A stretch of 64,000 nucleotides of DNA from Tolumonas auensis DSM 9187 (GCF_000023065.1 NC_012691.1:2462501-2526500), one strand, 5' to 3'. Positions 1 through 11,532 are shown, numbered from the stretch's first letter. Notes: generated by a model not told the origin, from the letters alone. Numbers and translations: made by a program.

Positions 1-476
1 AGTGAATATATTGTGATTGGACGTGCTTCACGTTCAATCTCAATGCCTTCACGCGCGTACTCATACAAAGGGCGTCCCTGATGTTTTAATGCAGAAAACA
101 TCGATGGCACTTGCATGATATCACCACGGAATTTATCCAGTGCCTGCGCCAGCTGATCTTCGCTCACATCCACCGGTCGAACCGAAACAACAGAACCTTC
201 GGAATCACTGGTATCAGTGCGAACACCCAACCGTGCAGTAACCTGATAACGCTTATCAGCATCCAGCAGGAATTGAGAGAATTTGGTAGCCTCACCAAAA
301 CAGATTGGAAGCATACCCGTGGCCAGCGGATCCAAAGCACCGGTATGTCCGGCCTTTGCTGCATTATAGATACGCTTCACTTGTTGCAGCGCATCATTCG
401 AAGTGATACCGCCAGGCTTATCCAGCAGTATAATGCCGTGTACATCACGACCTTTGAAGCGACGTCGTCGAGACAT
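1..476 (-). CDS. truB: tRNA pseudouridine-55 synthase TruB (partial, 3' end outside window)
   Basis: TruB isomerises U55 to pseudouridine in the T-loop of elongator tRNAs. Only the N-terminal 158 residues are present; the frame runs open through the left edge. Translation begins [20 protein letters not shown], and the family motif [15 protein letters not shown] follows with the catalytic aspartate at residue 49. The ATG (474-476) lies 2 bases downstream of the rbfA stop, so the two genes are co-transcribed, as in E. coli (nusA-infB-rbfA-truB). The identification is secure; the C-terminal PUA part cannot be assessed. Confidence 0.96.
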   Translation of the reverse strand, partial: MSRRRRFKGRDVHGIILLDKPGGITSNDALQQVKRIYNAAKAGHTGALDPLATGMLPICFGEATKFSQFLLDADKRYQVTARLGVRTDTSDSEGSVVSVRPVDVSEDQLAQALDKFRGDIMQVPSMFSALKHQGRPLYEYAREGIEIEREARPITIYS

Positions 477-478
477 CT

Positions 479-883
479 TTAATCACGATCCTCCTCGTTT
501 TGATCCGGCGACTCGCCACGGCGAAGCTGATCATCACGAACAGTGTTAGTAACCAGGTTGGAGATTCGCATCCCTTCAACCAATGTTTTGTCATAGACAA
601 AGCGAATTTCCGGCACTACGCGCAGTTTCATCGCTTTACCCATCAGAATACGAATATAACCTGAAGCATCATTCAGCACTTTGACGCCGGCCTCAATGTC
701 ATCTACTTCATTCAGAAAGAAGGTCACAAAAATTTTGGCGTGCTGCAAATCGCGAGTCAATTCAACATCAGAGACAGTCACCATACCAACACGGGGATCT
801 TTCACTTCACGTTGCAGAATCACAGCAATTTCACGCTGAATTTGTTGCGCAACCCGATCTGCACGACCAAATTCTTTTGCCAT
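479..883 (-). CDS. rbfA: 30S ribosome-binding factor RbfA
   Basis: A 134-residue KH-like cold-shock factor that binds the 30S subunit and assists 16S rRNA 5'-end maturation. It starts [16 protein letters not shown] and contains the conserved [16 protein letters not shown] and [12 protein letters not shown] segments, with near-complete similarity in length and sequence to E. coli RbfA (133 aa). The reading frame is open 27 bases further upstream, but the start at 883 is preferred: GGAGC sits 5 bases ahead of ATG and the product then begins exactly like its orthologues. It lies 45 bases after infB and directly before truB. Confidence 0.97.
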   Translation of the reverse strand: MAKEFGRADRVAQQIQREIAVILQREVKDPRVGMVTVSDVELTRDLQHAKIFVTFFLNEVDDIEAGVKVLNDASGYIRILMGKAMKLRVVPEIRFVYDKTLVEGMRISNLVTNTVRDDQLRRGESPDQNEEDRD

Positions 884-928
884 TTTTAGCTCCGGAACAA
901 ACGGGGGCATTCAAGCCCCCGGAACTGA

Positions 929-3661
929 TTATAGCGTACGCTGAATTTCGACTGTCTCGTAAACTTCAATCTGATCGCCTGGGCGAACATCATTGTAGTT
1001 CTTAACAGCGATACCACATTCGTAGCCGTTTTTAACTTCAGGTACGTCATCTTTAAAGCGACGCAGTGATTCCAGTTCACCTTCATAGATGACCACGTTA
1101 TCACGCAATACGCGGATCGGGCTATTACGTTTCACTGTACCTTCAGTCACCATACAGCCAGCAACAGCGCCGAATTTCGGTGAACGGAATACATCGCGAA
1201 CTTCAGCCAGACCAATGATTTGCTGTTTATATTCCGGCGCAAGCATACCGCTCATTGCCTGACGAACTTCATCAATCAAATCATAGATAACAGAGTAATA
1301 ACGCAGATCGATGCTTTCAGATTCGATGATCTTACGCGCAGAAGCGTCAGCTCGAACGTTGAAGCCCAGAACGATTGCGTTAGAAGCAGCAGCCAGACTT
1401 GCGTCAGTTTCTGTAATCCCGCCCACACCGGAACCGATGATTCTGACTTTAACTTCGTCAGTGGACAGTTTATTCAGAGAATCTGCAATTGCTTCAACAG
1501 AACCTTGTACGTCCGCTTTCAGCACAACATTCAGTTCAGAAACTTCACCTTCAGTCATGTTAGCAAACATATTTTCCAGTTTTGCTTTCTGCTGACGAGC
1601 CAGTTTCACATCACGGAATTTACCCTGACGATACAGAGCCACTTCACGCGCTTTCTTCTCGTCACGAACAACAGTTGCTTCATCACCAGCAGACGGCACA
1701 CCGGACAAACCCAGAATTTCCACTGGAATTGAAGGACCTGCAGCATCAATGCTACGACCTAATTCATCGCGCATTGCACGAACGCGGCCATATTCAAAGC
1801 CACACAGAACGATATCGCCCTGATGCAGAGTACCTTCCTGAACCAGAACTGTTGCAACCGGACCGCGACCTTTATCCAGGCGAGATTCGATAACCACACC
1901 GCTGGCCATCGCATCACGGACAGCACCCAGTTCCAGAACTTCAGACTGCAGCAGAATTGCGTTCAGCAGGTTATCAATCCCTTCACCACTTTTCGCTGAT
2001 ACTTTAACGAACTGGTTTTCACCGCCCCACTCTTCCGGAATAACGCTGTAACGAGTCAATTCGTTCATTACACGATCCGGATCTGCGTCAGGCTTATCAA
2101 CCTTGTTCACAGCAACCACGATTGGTACGCCAGCGGCTTTAGCATGCTGGATTGCTTCAACAGTCTGAGGCATAACACCATCGTCAGCTGCAACTACCAG
2201 AACAACGATATCGGTAGCCTGTGCACCACGGGCACGCATTGCGGTAAACGCGGCGTGACCAGGGGTGTCAAGGAAGGTGATACTTCCGTTTTCAGTATCT
2301 ACATGGTATGCACCGATGTGCTGGGTAATACCACCCGCTTCACCGGATGCTACTTTTGCTTTACGGATATAATCCAGCAAAGAAGTCTTACCATGGTCAA
2401 CGTGGCCCATGATAGTTACTACCGGAGCACGGCCTTCACGGGTAGCAGTAGAATCACGATCCTGCAATACAGCTTCTTCCAGCTCGTTTTCGCGGCGCAG
2501 GGTAACTTTGTGACCCATTTCTTCCGCAACCAGCTGTGCTGTTTCCTGATCGATGATTTGGTTGATGGTCGCCATAGCGCCCATTTTCATCATCACTTTG
2601 ATGACTTCAACCGCTTTGACTGCCATCTTCTGTGCCAGTTCACCGACACTGATGGTTTCACCTACCACGATATCGCGGTTAACAGGCTGAGCCGGTTTCT
2701 GGAAACCATGCTGCATAGAGTTTGGCGTATGCACTTTAGCGCGCTTGCCTTTTCTCGCACGGGAATTACGCTCTTCACGAGCTTCTTCATGCGGAGATTT
2801 TTTGGCTTTAACGACACCAGTACGACGACGGCCTTTGCTCTCATCCTGACGTTCGCGTTCGGCTTCTGCTTCTTTAACAAACTTCGACGCAGCTTCACCA
2901 ACATCATCAGTCAGTTCGGCACGACGACGAGCTTCTTCTTCAGCAGCCCAACGACCTTCATTTTCTACAGCTAAACGTCGAGCTTCTTCAGCAATACGCT
3001 GTGCTTCCAACTCGGTTTTACGTTGAGCTTCCAACTCGGTTTTACGTTGAGCTTCTTCTTCTTGTTTCTTGCGTAATGCTTCTGCTTCTCGCTTGGCATT
3101 TTCATCTGCGCGTTTATCTGCCTCAGCTTTCACTTTTCTGGCCTTCTCATCCGGAGATTTTGCTGCATCATCAGCAGCAGCTTCTGTCGATTGTTTTCTG
3201 GCCTCAGCTTCTTTGCGCGCTTTTTCTTCGGCTTCTTTGCGGGCTTTGGCTTCCGCATCCTTACGCGCCTGTTCAGCTTTGGCTAACTCTTCCTGACGCG
3301 TTTTTTCAGCTTCCTGACGCGCCTTTTCTTCTGCTTCTTTCTGTTGTTGAGCTTCGTCAATTACAGAACGATGAACATAAGTCTTCGACTTACGTACTTC
3401 AATTTGAACTTCTTTATTTTTACCACCAGCACCCGGAACACTCAGGGTACCTTTGGTTTTACGTTGCAGAGTCATACGTTTAGGCTCTGCATTATCAGCA
3501 CCATGTTGCTTTTTCAGATGCTCCAGCAGAGCTTGTTTTTCATGCTCTGTTACCATTGCATCTGCATCTTTATTTAAGCCTGCATCTTTAAACTGTTGTA
3601 CTAACCGGTCAACCGGCGTTCCCACTTCAATGGCTAGTTGTTTTACTGATAAATCGGCCAT
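929..3661 (-). CDS. infB: translation initiation factor IF-2
   Basis: The 910-residue GTPase brings fMet-tRNA to the 30S initiation complex. In order it has an IF2_N domain ([14 protein letters not shown]...), a long charged Lys/Glu/Ala/Arg linker at about residues 105-270 that looks helical or coiled-coil, a second IF2_N segment ([19 protein letters not shown]), the G domain with P-loop GHVDHGKTS at 419-427, switch motif DTPGH and NKVDK, then the beta-barrel and C-terminal fMet-binding domains. E. coli IF2 is 890 residues; the extra length is in the linker, which carries a 24-bp tandem duplication. It follows nusA by 17 bases in the rimP-nusA-infB operon. Internal starts giving short IF2 isoforms are known in E. 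coli but were not resolved here. Confidence 0.98.
3003..3050 (-). repeat. 24-bp perfect tandem duplication inside the infB linker
   Basis: Two adjacent identical 24-base units (3003-3026 and 3027-3050) encode the octapeptide AQRKTELE twice within the charged linker of IF-2. The unit is a multiple of three, so copy number could change without a frameshift. Confidence 0.9.
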
Positions 3662-3678
3662 TCACTACCCTCCGCAGT

Positions 3679-5178
3679 TTACTCTGCCTGCTCGCCGAAC
3701 CAGCAGATATTACGAGCTGCCATAATCAATTCACCGGCTTTTTCTTCGGTCATTCCCGGGATACCACTCAGATCGTCGATACCTTGTTCAGCCAAGTCCT
3801 CCAGAGTCGGTATACCACGGGCAGCCAGTTCATAGGCCAGATCCAGCGTCATACCTTGTAATGCCAGCAGATCATCAGCTGGCTTAGCACCGGCTAAAGT
3901 TTCTTCCTTAGCCAGAGCCTGTGTACTCAGAGCCTGCTTAGCCCGCTCACGCAGCTCTTCAATTTGCTCATTATCAAGTCCGTCGATACGTTGCAGTTCG
4001 CTTAAAGGAACATAGGCAATCTCTTCAACAGTAGAGAAACCTTCTTCAACCAGCAATTCTGCAAAGTCATCATCGATATCCAGAGCTTGTGTAAACAACG
4101 TCAGAATACGATCTTTTTCTGCCTGATGTTTAGTCTGCATATCTTCAACAGTCATCACGTTCAATTCCCAGCCTGACAGCTGAGAAGCCAGACGCACGTT
4201 CTGTCCGTTACGGCCAATTGCCTGAGCCAGATTGCTGGAAATCACGGCGATATCCATGGTGTGGTTATCTTCATCAACGATTAAAGATGCCACATCAGCC
4301 GGCGCCATTGCATTGATAACGAACTGAGCAGGATTATCATCCCACAAGACAATATCAATACGTTCACCAGCTAATTCACCGGAAACAGCCTGCACGCGGG
4401 CGCCACGCATACCAACACAAGCACCAACCGGATCAATACGACGATCATTGGTCTTAACTGCAATTTTTGCACGGGAACCAGGATCACGCGCCGCACCTTT
4501 AATTTCGATGATTTCTTCACCAATTTCAGGTACTTCGATGCGGAACAATTCTTTCAGAAAATCAGGGTGAGTACGGCTGATAAACAGCTGTGAACCACGC
4601 GCTTCCGGTTTGACCGCAGCCAGTAAGCCTTTGACACGATCGCCGTTACGAAATGATTCACGCGGCAGCATATCTTCACGATACAGAACGCCTTCAGCGT
4701 TACTACCCAGATCCATAATGATGCTGTCGCGGTTTACTTTTTTCACGACACCGGTAACGATAGTGCCTTCCTGATCGCGGAATTGTTCAACAATCTGCGC
4801 ACGCTCAGCTTCACGGACTTTCTGAACAATAACCTGTTTTGCAGTTTGTGTGGTGATACGGTCGAAAGTAATAGATTCTACTTGTTCTTCGACATAATCG
4901 CCTAACTGAATCGATGGATCATCATACTGAGCAGCATCTAATGAAATCTCGCGATATGGATTCTGCATGATCCCATCACCTTCCACGACCTGCCAGCGGC
5001 GGAAAGTATCAAAATCGCCGGTTTTACGATCAATTGTGACGCGAACTTCAATATCGCCTTCATATTTCTTTTTGGTTGCTGTTGCCAACGCGGTTTCCAG
5101 TGCCTGGAAAATCTTCTCGCGAGGTACTGCCTTTTCATTGGAAACGGCATCAACAACTAAAAGGATTTCTTTATTCAT
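3679..5178 (-). CDS. nusA: transcription termination/antitermination factor NusA
   Basis: NusA (499 aa; E. coli 495) binds RNA polymerase and modulates pausing, termination and antitermination. The sequence shows the N-terminal RNAP-binding domain ([20 protein letters not shown]), an S1 domain with [16 protein letters not shown] at about 135-200, two KH domains ([13 protein letters not shown] and [14 protein letters not shown]), and two acidic C-terminal helix-hairpin-helix repeats (residues 365-490), a feature of the gammaproteobacterial protein. It sits 15 bases after rimP and ahead of infB. Confidence 0.98.
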   Translation of the reverse strand: MNKEILLVVDAVSNEKAVPREKIFQALETALATATKKKYEGDIEVRVTIDRKTGDFDTFRRWQVVEGDGIMQNPYREISLDAAQYDDPSIQLGDYVEEQVESITFDRITTQTAKQVIVQKVREAERAQIVEQFRDQEGTIVTGVVKKVNRDSIIMDLGSNAEGVLYREDMLPRESFRNGDRVKGLLAAVKPEARGSQLFISRTHPDFLKELFRIEVPEIGEEIIEIKGAARDPGSRAKIAVKTNDRRIDPVGACVGMRGARVQAVSGELAGERIDIVLWDDNPAQFVINAMAPADVASLIVDEDNHTMDIAVISSNLAQAIGRNGQNVRLASQLSGWELNVMTVEDMQTKHQAEKDRILTLFTQALDIDDDFAELLVEEGFSTVEEIAYVPLSELQRIDGLDNEQIEELRERAKQALSTQALAKEETLAGAKPADDLLALQGMTLDLAYELAARGIPTLEDLAEQGIDDLSGIPGMTEEKAGELIMAARNICWFGEQAE

Positions 5179-5193
5179 TATCCAATAGCCTCG

Positions 5194-5652
5194 TCAATCA
5201 AAGTTCGGGATCAGGTTTGCCTGTTGAATATTGGCAAAGGCCAGAATTTCATCTCGGCCATCAATAGTCAGGGTGATCATCTCTCCGTCAACCTGCTTAA
5301 TGGTACCCTTATATTTGCGTCGGTTATTCACTGCCATCCGCAATGTCACCGTCGCCACCTGGCCGATATACCGAGCAAAATGTTCTGGTTTGAGTAATGG
5401 TCGATCCATACCAGGTGATGAAACCTCGAGGTAATACTCAGTGGTAATCGGATCTTCCACATCCAGTAATGCGCTCACCTGATGACTGGCTTCAGCACAG
5501 TCATCTACCGAAATTCCATTCGCATGATCAATATAAACACGCAAAGTAGAATGTTTACCGGCACGGATAAATTCAATTCCCCACAACTCATAGCCTAATG
5601 CAACGATAGGTGCATCAAGTAATTCTGTCAGGCGTTGTTCCAAGGTAGCCAA
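5194..5652 (-). CDS. rimP: ribosome maturation factor RimP (TTG start)
   Basis: RimP is needed for maturation of the 30S subunit. The product contains [22 protein letters not shown]-type and [10 protein letters not shown] motifs. The frame is open from an ATG at 5664, but the start is placed at the TTG at 5652: a strong GGAGGG lies about 5 bases before it, and the protein then begins (M)[11 protein letters not shown], matching E. coli MSTLEQKLTEM and its length (150 versus 152 residues). The upstream ATG has only a U-run from a terminator hairpin in front of it and no ribosome-binding site. First protein gene after tRNA-fMet. Confidence 0.93.
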
Positions 5653-5664
5653 TAGACCCTCCAT

Positions 5665-5690
5665 AAATAAAAAAAGGGCATCGACGGCCC
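5665..5690 (-). terminator. hairpin plus U-tract immediately upstream of rimP (possible attenuator)
   Basis: On the minus strand GGGC, a 7-base loop and GCCC are followed by a run of seven T and TATTT, ending at the rimP start region. The stem is short. Together with the hairpin at 5734-5760 it could limit transcription from tRNA-fMet into rimP-nusA-infB; this role is inferred. Confidence 0.5.
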
Positions 5691-5733
5691 AATATTATGC
5701 CCACCAGAGTGGTGGTAACAGAATCCGGATAAC

Positions 5734-5760
5734 AAAAAGCCCCGTTCAAAGAACTGGGGC
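5734..5760 (-). terminator. Rho-independent terminator after tRNA-fMet
   Basis: On the minus strand GCCCCAGTTC and GAACGGGGC pair with one bulged A around a TTT loop, followed by TTTTT. It lies between tRNA-fMet and rimP. Terminators with read-through between metY and rimP are known in E. coli; a similar role is inferred. Confidence 0.7.
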
Positions 5761-5798
5761 CTTGAGCCTGATCACCCTTAAATAGTGATCATATAAAA

Positions 5799-5875
<77 letters not shown>

Positions 5876-5888
5876 TCAAATTACGCAT

Positions 5889-5918
5889 ATAATAGCACAC
5901 TGAGGTTAGTGCTATCAA
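5889..5918 (-). promoter_or_regulatory. sigma-70 promoter for tRNA-fMet / rimP operon
   Basis: On the minus strand a TTGATA (5913-5918) and TATTAT (5889-5894) are separated by 18 bases, with the tRNA beginning about 13 bases after the -10 box. It lies between the two tRNA genes, so tRNA-fMet need not depend on secG/tRNA-Leu transcription. Confidence 0.6.
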
Positions 5919-5924
5919 CTAAAT

Positions 5925-6009
5925 TGGTGCCCAGCGCGGGACTTGAACCCGCACGCCTACTGGCACTACCCCCTCAAGATAGCGTGTCTACCAATTCCAC
6001 CAGCTGGGC
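5925..6009 (-). tRNA. tRNA-Leu (GAG)
   Basis: An 85-nt class II tRNA with a long variable arm, acceptor GCCCAGC...GCTGGGC, anticodon loop TTGAGGG (anticodon GAG) and encoded CCA. It begins 7 bases after the secG stop, so the two are probably co-transcribed; E. coli has the same secG-leuU arrangement. Confidence 0.97.
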
Positions 6010-6016
6010 TTAAATC

Positions 6017-6364
6017 TTAATTTGGAACGTCAGCGTCTTTCTTAACGTCTACAGCTTTTTCTGCTGGTTTATCAACAGTCTGCTCAGTAGTAGCAGGTTT
6101 TGTCAGATCAGACCAGTTGTCAGCAGGCTTATTACGATTGTTAGTCATCGCACCTAAAGCAAGGCTGATCACAAAAAACAAAATTGCCAAAATCGCAGTG
6201 CTTTTGGTCAGGAAGTTACCTGAACCAGATGAACCAAAGACTGTATTAGAAGCTCCAGCACCGAAAGAAGCACCCATTGAGGCACCTTTACCATGCTGTA
6301 CCAGCACCAGACCAACCAGTGCAATAGCAACTAACAAATAAACTACCAGCAGAACTTCGTACAT
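6017..6364 (-). CDS. secG: preprotein translocase subunit SecG
   Basis: SecG is the small accessory subunit of the SecYEG channel. The 115-residue product has two membrane segments ([19 protein letters not shown] near residues 4-22 and a second near 55-75) joined by the conserved [20 protein letters not shown] loop, followed by a hydrophilic tail of about 40 residues rich in Lys/Ala/Asp. The start at 6364 is preceded by AGAGGAA; an upstream in-frame extension (to 6478) lacks homology and crosses the promoter. Followed directly by tRNA-Leu. Confidence 0.96.
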   Translation of the reverse strand: MYEVLLVVYLLVAIALVGLVLVQHGKGASMGASFGAGASNTVFGSSGSGNFLTKSTAILAILFFVISLALGAMTNNRNKPADNWSDLTKPATTEQTVDKPAEKAVDVKKDADVPN

Positions 6365-6425
6365 GTTATTCCTCTGACGCCCGTAAGCGAACAATTTTGC
6401 TGTTTCAGCAATGCAAAGCGGCAGG

Positions 6426-6454
6426 ATACTAGCATCGAAAAAATAAATTCTCAA
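6426..6454 (-). promoter_or_regulatory. sigma-70 promoter for secG
   Basis: TTGAGA (6449-6454) and TAGTAT (6426-6431) on the minus strand, 17-base spacer, 62 bases before the secG start and downstream of glmM. Confidence 0.55.
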
Positions 6455-6576
6455 TCTCGCTAGTTTTATTCCTAGCATGGCCGCGAAAGCGAGGCAATAC
6501 TAGCCAGCCTTTCTGATGCTGACAAGCAGATTTTCAAAAAAGCCGACTAATTGCATATTTTTACAACAAAAAATGA

Positions 6577-7911
6577 CTATTTAGCAGCGGTAACCTCTGC
6601 GGCAATCTTTTCAGCTAATTGCCGGACCTGCTGTTCATTTTCACCTTCAACCATGACCCGAAGCAGCGGTTCTGTACCTGATTTGCGTAGCAAGACGCGG
6701 CCAGTCTGTCCTAATATTTTCTCTGCATCACGTACCGCTTGCTGCACTGAAGCTGACAACAAAGGATCATGATCTCCGACAAATCTGACATTGATAAGAA
6801 TTTGCGGGAATTTTCTGATATCGCTGCGTAATTCAAACAATGTTTTTCCCGCGCGGCTGGCCGCTTTTAGTACCTGCAAAGCAGCCACAATTCCATCACC
6901 GGTGGTAGTCTGATCCAGGCAGATAATGTGTCCGGAATTTTCACCACCCAGACGCCAGCCTTTTTCCTGCAGAAGTTCCATAACATAGCGATCGCCAACC
7001 TTAGCACGCACTAATGGAATATCACGCTTAGCTAAAGCTACTTCCAGCCCCATATTTGTCATTAAGGTGCCCACAACCCCACCGGTCAATGATCCCTGTT
7101 GCTGCAGATCACAGGCAATAATGTATAACAGCTCATCACCATCGACTTCATATCCGGTATGGTCGACCATAATCAGGCGATCACCATCCCCATCAAAAGC
7201 AATCCCGAGATCCGCTTTTTCCTGTAAAACTCGTTCAACCAAGGCCTGTGGTGCCGTAGACCCCACATGATCATTGATATTCAGTCCGTCCGGAGCACAA
7301 CCCATGGTGATAACATCAGCACCTAATTCACGGAATACTGATGGCGCAATATGGTACGTAGCGCCATGGGCGCAATCCACCACAATTTTCAGCCCATCCA
7401 GGTTTAGCTCACCTGGAAATGTACTCTTACAAAATTCAATGTAGCGGCCGGGAGCATCATCAATACGTGATGCCTTGCCCAATTGTGCAGACTCTACACA
7501 ACGAATGTCTTCATCCATTGTTTTTTCAATGGCATTCTCGATTTCATCCGGCAGCTTGGTGCCTTGTGCAGAGAAAAATTTAATTCCGTTATCATAGTAA
7601 GGGTTATGTGAAGCACTAATAACCACACCCGCTTCAGCGCGGAAAGTTCGGGTAAGATAGGCCACCGCAGGCGTAGGCATAGGGCCAAGCAATACGGGCT
7701 TCAAACCCGCGGCAGAAAGCCCGGCTTCCAGCGCAGCTTCCAGCATATAGCCGGAGATGCGGGTATCTTTACCGATTAATACTTTCTTACTGCCCTGCTT
7801 CGCCAGCACTTTACCCGCAGCCCAACCTAGCTTCATTACAAAATCAGGAGTGATCGGCATTTCACCGACCTTGCCGCGAACCCCATCTGTACCAAAATAT
7901 TTTCTGCTCAT
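6577..7911 (-). CDS. glmM: phosphoglucosamine mutase GlmM
   Basis: GlmM converts glucosamine-6-phosphate to glucosamine-1-phosphate for peptidoglycan and LPS precursor synthesis. The 444-residue protein (E. coli 445) begins [20 protein letters not shown], has the phosphoserine loop [13 protein letters not shown] (catalytic Ser101), the metal-binding loop FDGDGDR and the sugar-binding GGENSGH, and ends with the phosphate-binding [14 protein letters not shown]. An ATG-open extension to 8082 overlaps folP and lacks homology, so the start at 7911 is used. It follows folP by 19 bases, the usual folP-glmM order. Confidence 0.97.
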   Translation of the reverse strand: MSRKYFGTDGVRGKVGEMPITPDFVMKLGWAAGKVLAKQGSKKVLIGKDTRISGYMLEAALEAGLSAAGLKPVLLGPMPTPAVAYLTRTFRAEAGVVISASHNPYYDNGIKFFSAQGTKLPDEIENAIEKTMDEDIRCVESAQLGKASRIDDAPGRYIEFCKSTFPGELNLDGLKIVVDCAHGATYHIAPSVFRELGADVITMGCAPDGLNINDHVGSTAPQALVERVLQEKADLGIAFDGDGDRLIMVDHTGYEVDGDELLYIIACDLQQQGSLTGGVVGTLMTNMGLEVALAKRDIPLVRAKVGDRYVMELLQEKGWRLGGENSGHIICLDQTTTGDGIVAALQVLKAASRAGKTLFELRSDIRKFPQILINVRFVGDHDPLLSASVQQAVRDAEKILGQTGRVLLRKSGTEPLLRVMVEGENEQQVRQLAEKIAAEVTAAK

Positions 7912-7930
7912 TCGTTTTATCCGGATAAGT

Positions 7931-8776
7931 TTAGTTAGTATGTGATATCTGGTATTGCTGAGCATGCCAGAAGACCCGAACCGCATCACGGGTAGCCCGT
8001 ACATCATGAACACGGATAATACGCGCGCCCTGCGTAAGTGCATAGAGTGCCGCACCAATACTTCCGGATAATCGCTCATCAACAGAACAGTTCAGAAAGT
8101 TTCCGATCATGCTTTTGCGTGACATGCCAACCAAGACCGGATATTGAAAATCTAATTCTTTCATTCGGCCCAGCAGCTCATAGTTTTGCTCTAATGTTTT
8201 ACCAAACCCAAAGCCAGGATCGAGAATCAGCTTTTCAGCTGAGATGCCGGCCTGAAGGCAAGCATTCACCCGGTTATTGAGGAAGGATGACACTTCAGTG
8301 ATCACATTTGTGTAAGCTGGTTGCTGTTGCATGGTTTCCGGATCGCCCTGCATATGCATCAGACAGATTAGTGCATCGCTTGCAGCAGCAACATTCAGCG
8401 CACCTTCTTCCTGTAATGCTTTGATATCATTAATCAGATGAGCACCGGCACGGCAGGCTTCTGCCATAACTGCTGGCTTATAGGTATCGACAGAGATCAT
8501 AACATTCAGTTTACGGGACAACTGTTCAATGATCGGAACAACACGATCCAGTTCTTCCTGTTCAGACACATAAGCTGCACCTGGCCGGGTTGACTCTCCG
8601 CCAACATCAATAATATCCGCGCCTTCAGCCACCATCTGTTCTGCTCGAAACAGGGCTTTATCCAGTTGATTAAAATGAGAACCGTCAGAGAATGAATCTG
8701 GAGTTATATTCAGGATCCCCATGATTCTTGGTTGCGACAGATCCAGATCACGTCCACAGCCAGTCAATATCATCAT
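7931..8776 (-). CDS. folP: dihydropteroate synthase FolP
   Basis: FolP condenses p-aminobenzoate with dihydropterin pyrophosphate in folate synthesis; it is the sulfonamide target. The 281-residue TIM-barrel protein carries [15 protein letters not shown], the pterin motif [12 protein letters not shown], and [13 protein letters not shown] near the middle. Two adjacent ATGs follow GGAGA; either may initiate. It is separated from ftsH by a terminator and followed by glmM. Confidence 0.97.
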   Translation of the reverse strand: MMILTGCGRDLDLSQPRIMGILNITPDSFSDGSHFNQLDKALFRAEQMVAEGADIIDVGGESTRPGAAYVSEQEELDRVVPIIEQLSRKLNVMISVDTYKPAVMAEACRAGAHLINDIKALQEEGALNVAAASDALICLMHMQGDPETMQQQPAYTNVITEVSSFLNNRVNACLQAGISAEKLILDPGFGFGKTLEQNYELLGRMKELDFQYPVLVGMSRKSMIGNFLNCSVDERLSGSIGAALYALTQGARIIRVHDVRATRDAVRVFWHAQQYQISHTN

Positions 8777-8787
8777 TTTTCTCCAAT

Positions 8788-8815
8788 AAAAAAACCCCAG
8801 ACTAACTGTCTGGGG
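8788..8815 (-). terminator. Rho-independent terminator after ftsH
   Basis: A perfect 8-bp stem CCCCAGAC/GTCTGGGG with a 5-base loop is followed on the minus strand by seven T. It separates ftsH from folP. Confidence 0.88.
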
Positions 8816-8831
8816 TTAATGCTAAACAATA

Positions 8832-10757
8832 CTAATGCGAGGTATCAGAAGGTGTTGAGCTATTATTGCTGTCGTTATTAGCAGAGTTACTTTCAGTGCC
8901 TGTTGTAGCTGCACCGCCGCCGTTCTGCGAATTATAATCACGCTCATAATCCGCAGGTAACCGCACCTCTCTGCGGCACATTAGATCATCAATCTGATGT
9001 GCATCAATGGTTTCATACTTCATCAACGCATCTTTCATCGCATGTAAAACATCCATGTTATCTAATAACAGTTGTTTTGAGCGATCATAGTTACGGTTGA
9101 TGATCTGTTTGATTTCGGTATCAATAATACGAGCCGTATCATCAGACATATGCTTCGCTTTGGCCATTGACCGACCCAGGAAAACTTCACCGTCTTCCTC
9201 TGCATACAGCATTGGACCTAACCGATCAGACATCCCCCACTGTGTCACCATTTTTCTGGCTAATTCAGTGGCACGTTCAATGTCATTTGATGCGCCGGTA
9301 GTTACCTTTTCACTGCCATAGATAATTTCTTCGGCTAAACGGCCACCGTAGAGACTGGAGATCATTGACTCAAGATACTGCTTTGAATGACTCCAACGAT
9401 CCTGTTCCGGCAGATACATGGTTACACCCAAGGCACGACCACGAGGAATGATCGATACCTTATAGACTGGATCATGTTCCGGTACCAGACGACCAATGAT
9501 GGCATGACCTGCCTCATGATATGCCGTCATCTCTTTTTCTGATTCAGACATCACCATGGACTTACGTTCGGCACCCATCATGATCTTATCTTTCGCACGC
9601 TCGAATTCAGCCATGCTAACCAGACGTTTATTACCTCGTGCAGCAAACAGAGCGGCTTCATTGACCAGGTTGGCCAAATCGGCACCGGAGAAACCCGGTG
9701 TACCACGAGCAATCAGTGATGCATCAACATCATCACCCAGTGGCACTTTGCGCATATGAACTTTCAGGATCTGTTCACGACCACGGACATCCGGCAAGCC
9801 AACAACAACCTGACGGTCAAAACGGCCCGGACGCAGTAATGCAGGATCAAGTACATCAGGACGGTTAGTTGCCGCAATCACAATGATAGCTTCGTGACCT
9901 TCAAAACCATCCATTTCAACCAGCATCTGGTTCAGTGTTTGCTCACGTTCATCGTGACCACCACCAAGACCTGCACCACGCTGACGACCTACTGCATCAA
10001 TTTCATCGATAAAGATAATGCACGGAGATGCTTTCTTCGCTTGTTCGAACATATCACGGACACGGGAGGCACCGACACCAACGAACATTTCTACGAAATC
10101 AGAACCTGAGATGGAGAAAAACGGGACTTTAGCTTCACCAGCAATCGCTTTTGCCAGCAAAGTTTTACCTGTACCCGGTTGACCGACCATCAGGATACCT
10201 TTAGGTATCTTACCGCCCAGTTTCTGGAACCGGGATGGATCCCGCAGATAATCGACCAGCTCTTTCACTTCTTCTTTAGCTTCATCACACCCTGCGACAT
10301 CAGCAAAAGTCGTTTTGATCTGATCTTCACCCATCAACCGCGCTTTGCTTTTACCAAAAGACATGGCGCCTTTTCCGCCACCGCCTTGCATCTGACGCAT
10401 GAAGAATACCCATACGCCAATCAGTAGAAGCATTGGGAACCAGGAAATGAAAATGCTTGCCAGCAAGCTAGGCTCTTCAGGTTTATCACCAACAACGCGA
10501 ACGTTATGATTCAGCAAATCATTAATCAGCTGATTATCCTGCATCGGCATAACAGTCGTGAATTTCTCACCGTCACGCTTCTGACCATTGATTACCTTGC
10601 CATCAATGTGCACTTCACGAATTTGATCTTGTGCCACATCACGGACAAAACTGGAATAATCCAACTGCCGTCCTGAGTTATCACTGGGACTAAAACTCTG
10701 GAACAATGACATCAGTACTACTGCGATAACTAACCACAGGATCAGGTTTTTCGCCAT
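8832..10757 (-). CDS. ftsH: ATP-dependent membrane zinc metalloprotease FtsH
   Basis: FtsH is the inner-membrane AAA+ protease that degrades LpxC, sigma-32 and misassembled membrane proteins. There are two membrane segments (residues 4-22 and about 97-120), an AAA domain with Walker A GQPGTGKT at 192-199, Walker [10 protein letters not shown] and [22 protein letters not shown], and the zinc protease motif HEAGH near 414. The Walker A second residue is Gln where E. coli has Pro. The C-terminal tail is Ser/Asn/Thr rich and low complexity. Start chosen as MAKNLILW to match E. coli; a TTG three codons upstream is also possible. rlmE lies just upstream. Confidence 0.97.
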   Translation of the reverse strand: MAKNLILWLVIAVVLMSLFQSFSPSDNSGRQLDYSSFVRDVAQDQIREVHIDGKVINGQKRDGEKFTTVMPMQDNQLINDLLNHNVRVVGDKPEEPSLLASIFISWFPMLLLIGVWVFFMRQMQGGGGKGAMSFGKSKARLMGEDQIKTTFADVAGCDEAKEEVKELVDYLRDPSRFQKLGGKIPKGILMVGQPGTGKTLLAKAIAGEAKVPFFSISGSDFVEMFVGVGASRVRDMFEQAKKASPCIIFIDEIDAVGRQRGAGLGGGHDEREQTLNQMLVEMDGFEGHEAIIVIAATNRPDVLDPALLRPGRFDRQVVVGLPDVRGREQILKVHMRKVPLGDDVDASLIARGTPGFSGADLANLVNEAALFAARGNKRLVSMAEFERAKDKIMMGAERKSMVMSESEKEMTAYHEAGHAIIGRLVPEHDPVYKVSIIPRGRALGVTMYLPEQDRWSHSKQYLESMISSLYGGRLAEEIIYGSEKVTTGASNDIERATELARKMVTQWGMSDRLGPMLYAEEDGEVFLGRSMAKAKHMSDDTARIIDTEIKQIINRNYDRSKQLLLDNMDVLHAMKDALMKYETIDAHQIDDLMCRREVRLPADYERDYNSQNGGGAATTGTESNSANNDSNNSSTPSDTSH

Positions 10758-10808
10758 ATCACTCAATTCTCTAACCTCGCAATTGATGGCTAAGATAGTT
10801 TCAGGTTA

Positions 10809-11438
10809 CTACAGTTTGAAACCTGTAGCCACAATATAGACTTCCCGCGAACGGGATCGTGATGAATCAGGTTTACGAATTTTGACCACAGAAAACAATG
10901 ATCTGACTTCCTTTAGGTACTCTTCAAAACCAGCACCCTGAAACACTTTTACCACAAAGCTGCCTTTGGCAGCCAGAACCTGTTTACACATTTCCAGCGC
11001 AAGTTCCACCAGATACATCGACCGTGGCTGATCCACAGCCGGAGTTCCGGACATATTGGGTGCCATATCAGAAAGAATAATATCCACTTTCTGTTCGCCA
11101 ACCCGTCCCAGCAATGCACTTAATACTGCCTCTTCACGGAAATCGCCCTGTAGAAAATCTACGCCGGCGATTGGATCCATAGGTAGAATATCGCATGCTA
11201 TCACCCTGCCATGAGGTCCGACCTGTTCAACACAGAACTGTGACCAGCCTCCGGGAGCGGCACCAAGATCTACGACCGTCATGCCTTGTTTGATCAATTT
11301 GTCTTTTTGCTGAATCTCATCAATTTTAAATACAGCACGGGATCGCAGCCCCTGTTTTTGTGCCTGCTGCACATACTTGTCATCAAAATGTTCTTTTAGC
11401 CAACGTGTTGAGCTGGCGGTACGCTTCTTTTTACTCAT
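10809..11438 (-). CDS. rlmE: 23S rRNA 2'-O-methyltransferase RlmE (RrmJ/FtsJ)
   Basis: RlmE methylates the ribose of U2552 in the A-loop of 23S rRNA; it is a heat-shock protein in E. coli. The 209-residue product, same length as E. coli, begins [20 protein letters not shown] and has the SAM-binding [11 protein letters not shown], the acidic DMAPNMSG motif and VVKVFQG, consistent with the K-D-K catalytic set. An open extension upstream to 11507 has no homology and runs into the divergent yhbY promoter region. Precedes ftsH as in E. coli. Confidence 0.97.
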   Translation of the reverse strand: MSKKKRTASSTRWLKEHFDDKYVQQAQKQGLRSRAVFKIDEIQQKDKLIKQGMTVVDLGAAPGGWSQFCVEQVGPHGRVIACDILPMDPIAGVDFLQGDFREEAVLSALLGRVGEQKVDIILSDMAPNMSGTPAVDQPRSMYLVELALEMCKQVLAAKGSFVVKVFQGAGFEEYLKEVRSLFSVVKIRKPDSSRSRSREVYIVATGFKL

Positions 11439-11532
11439 GTAAACGACTCTGGGAACGAACCCTATTAGTATTAAAGTGTAGATGGGGTTAAAATGTGGCG
11501 TTTTCAATATTTAATAAAGAAGAAATAGTGCC

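Noticed and set aside
2144-2974. Long plus-strand reading frame of 276 codons inside infB
   Set aside because: Antisense shadow of a certain gene with a strongly biased codon pattern; the translation shows no domain.
11439-11532. Promoters in the rlmE-yhbY divergent gap
   Set aside because: Several weak -10-like hexamers exist on both strands but none has a convincing -35 partner.
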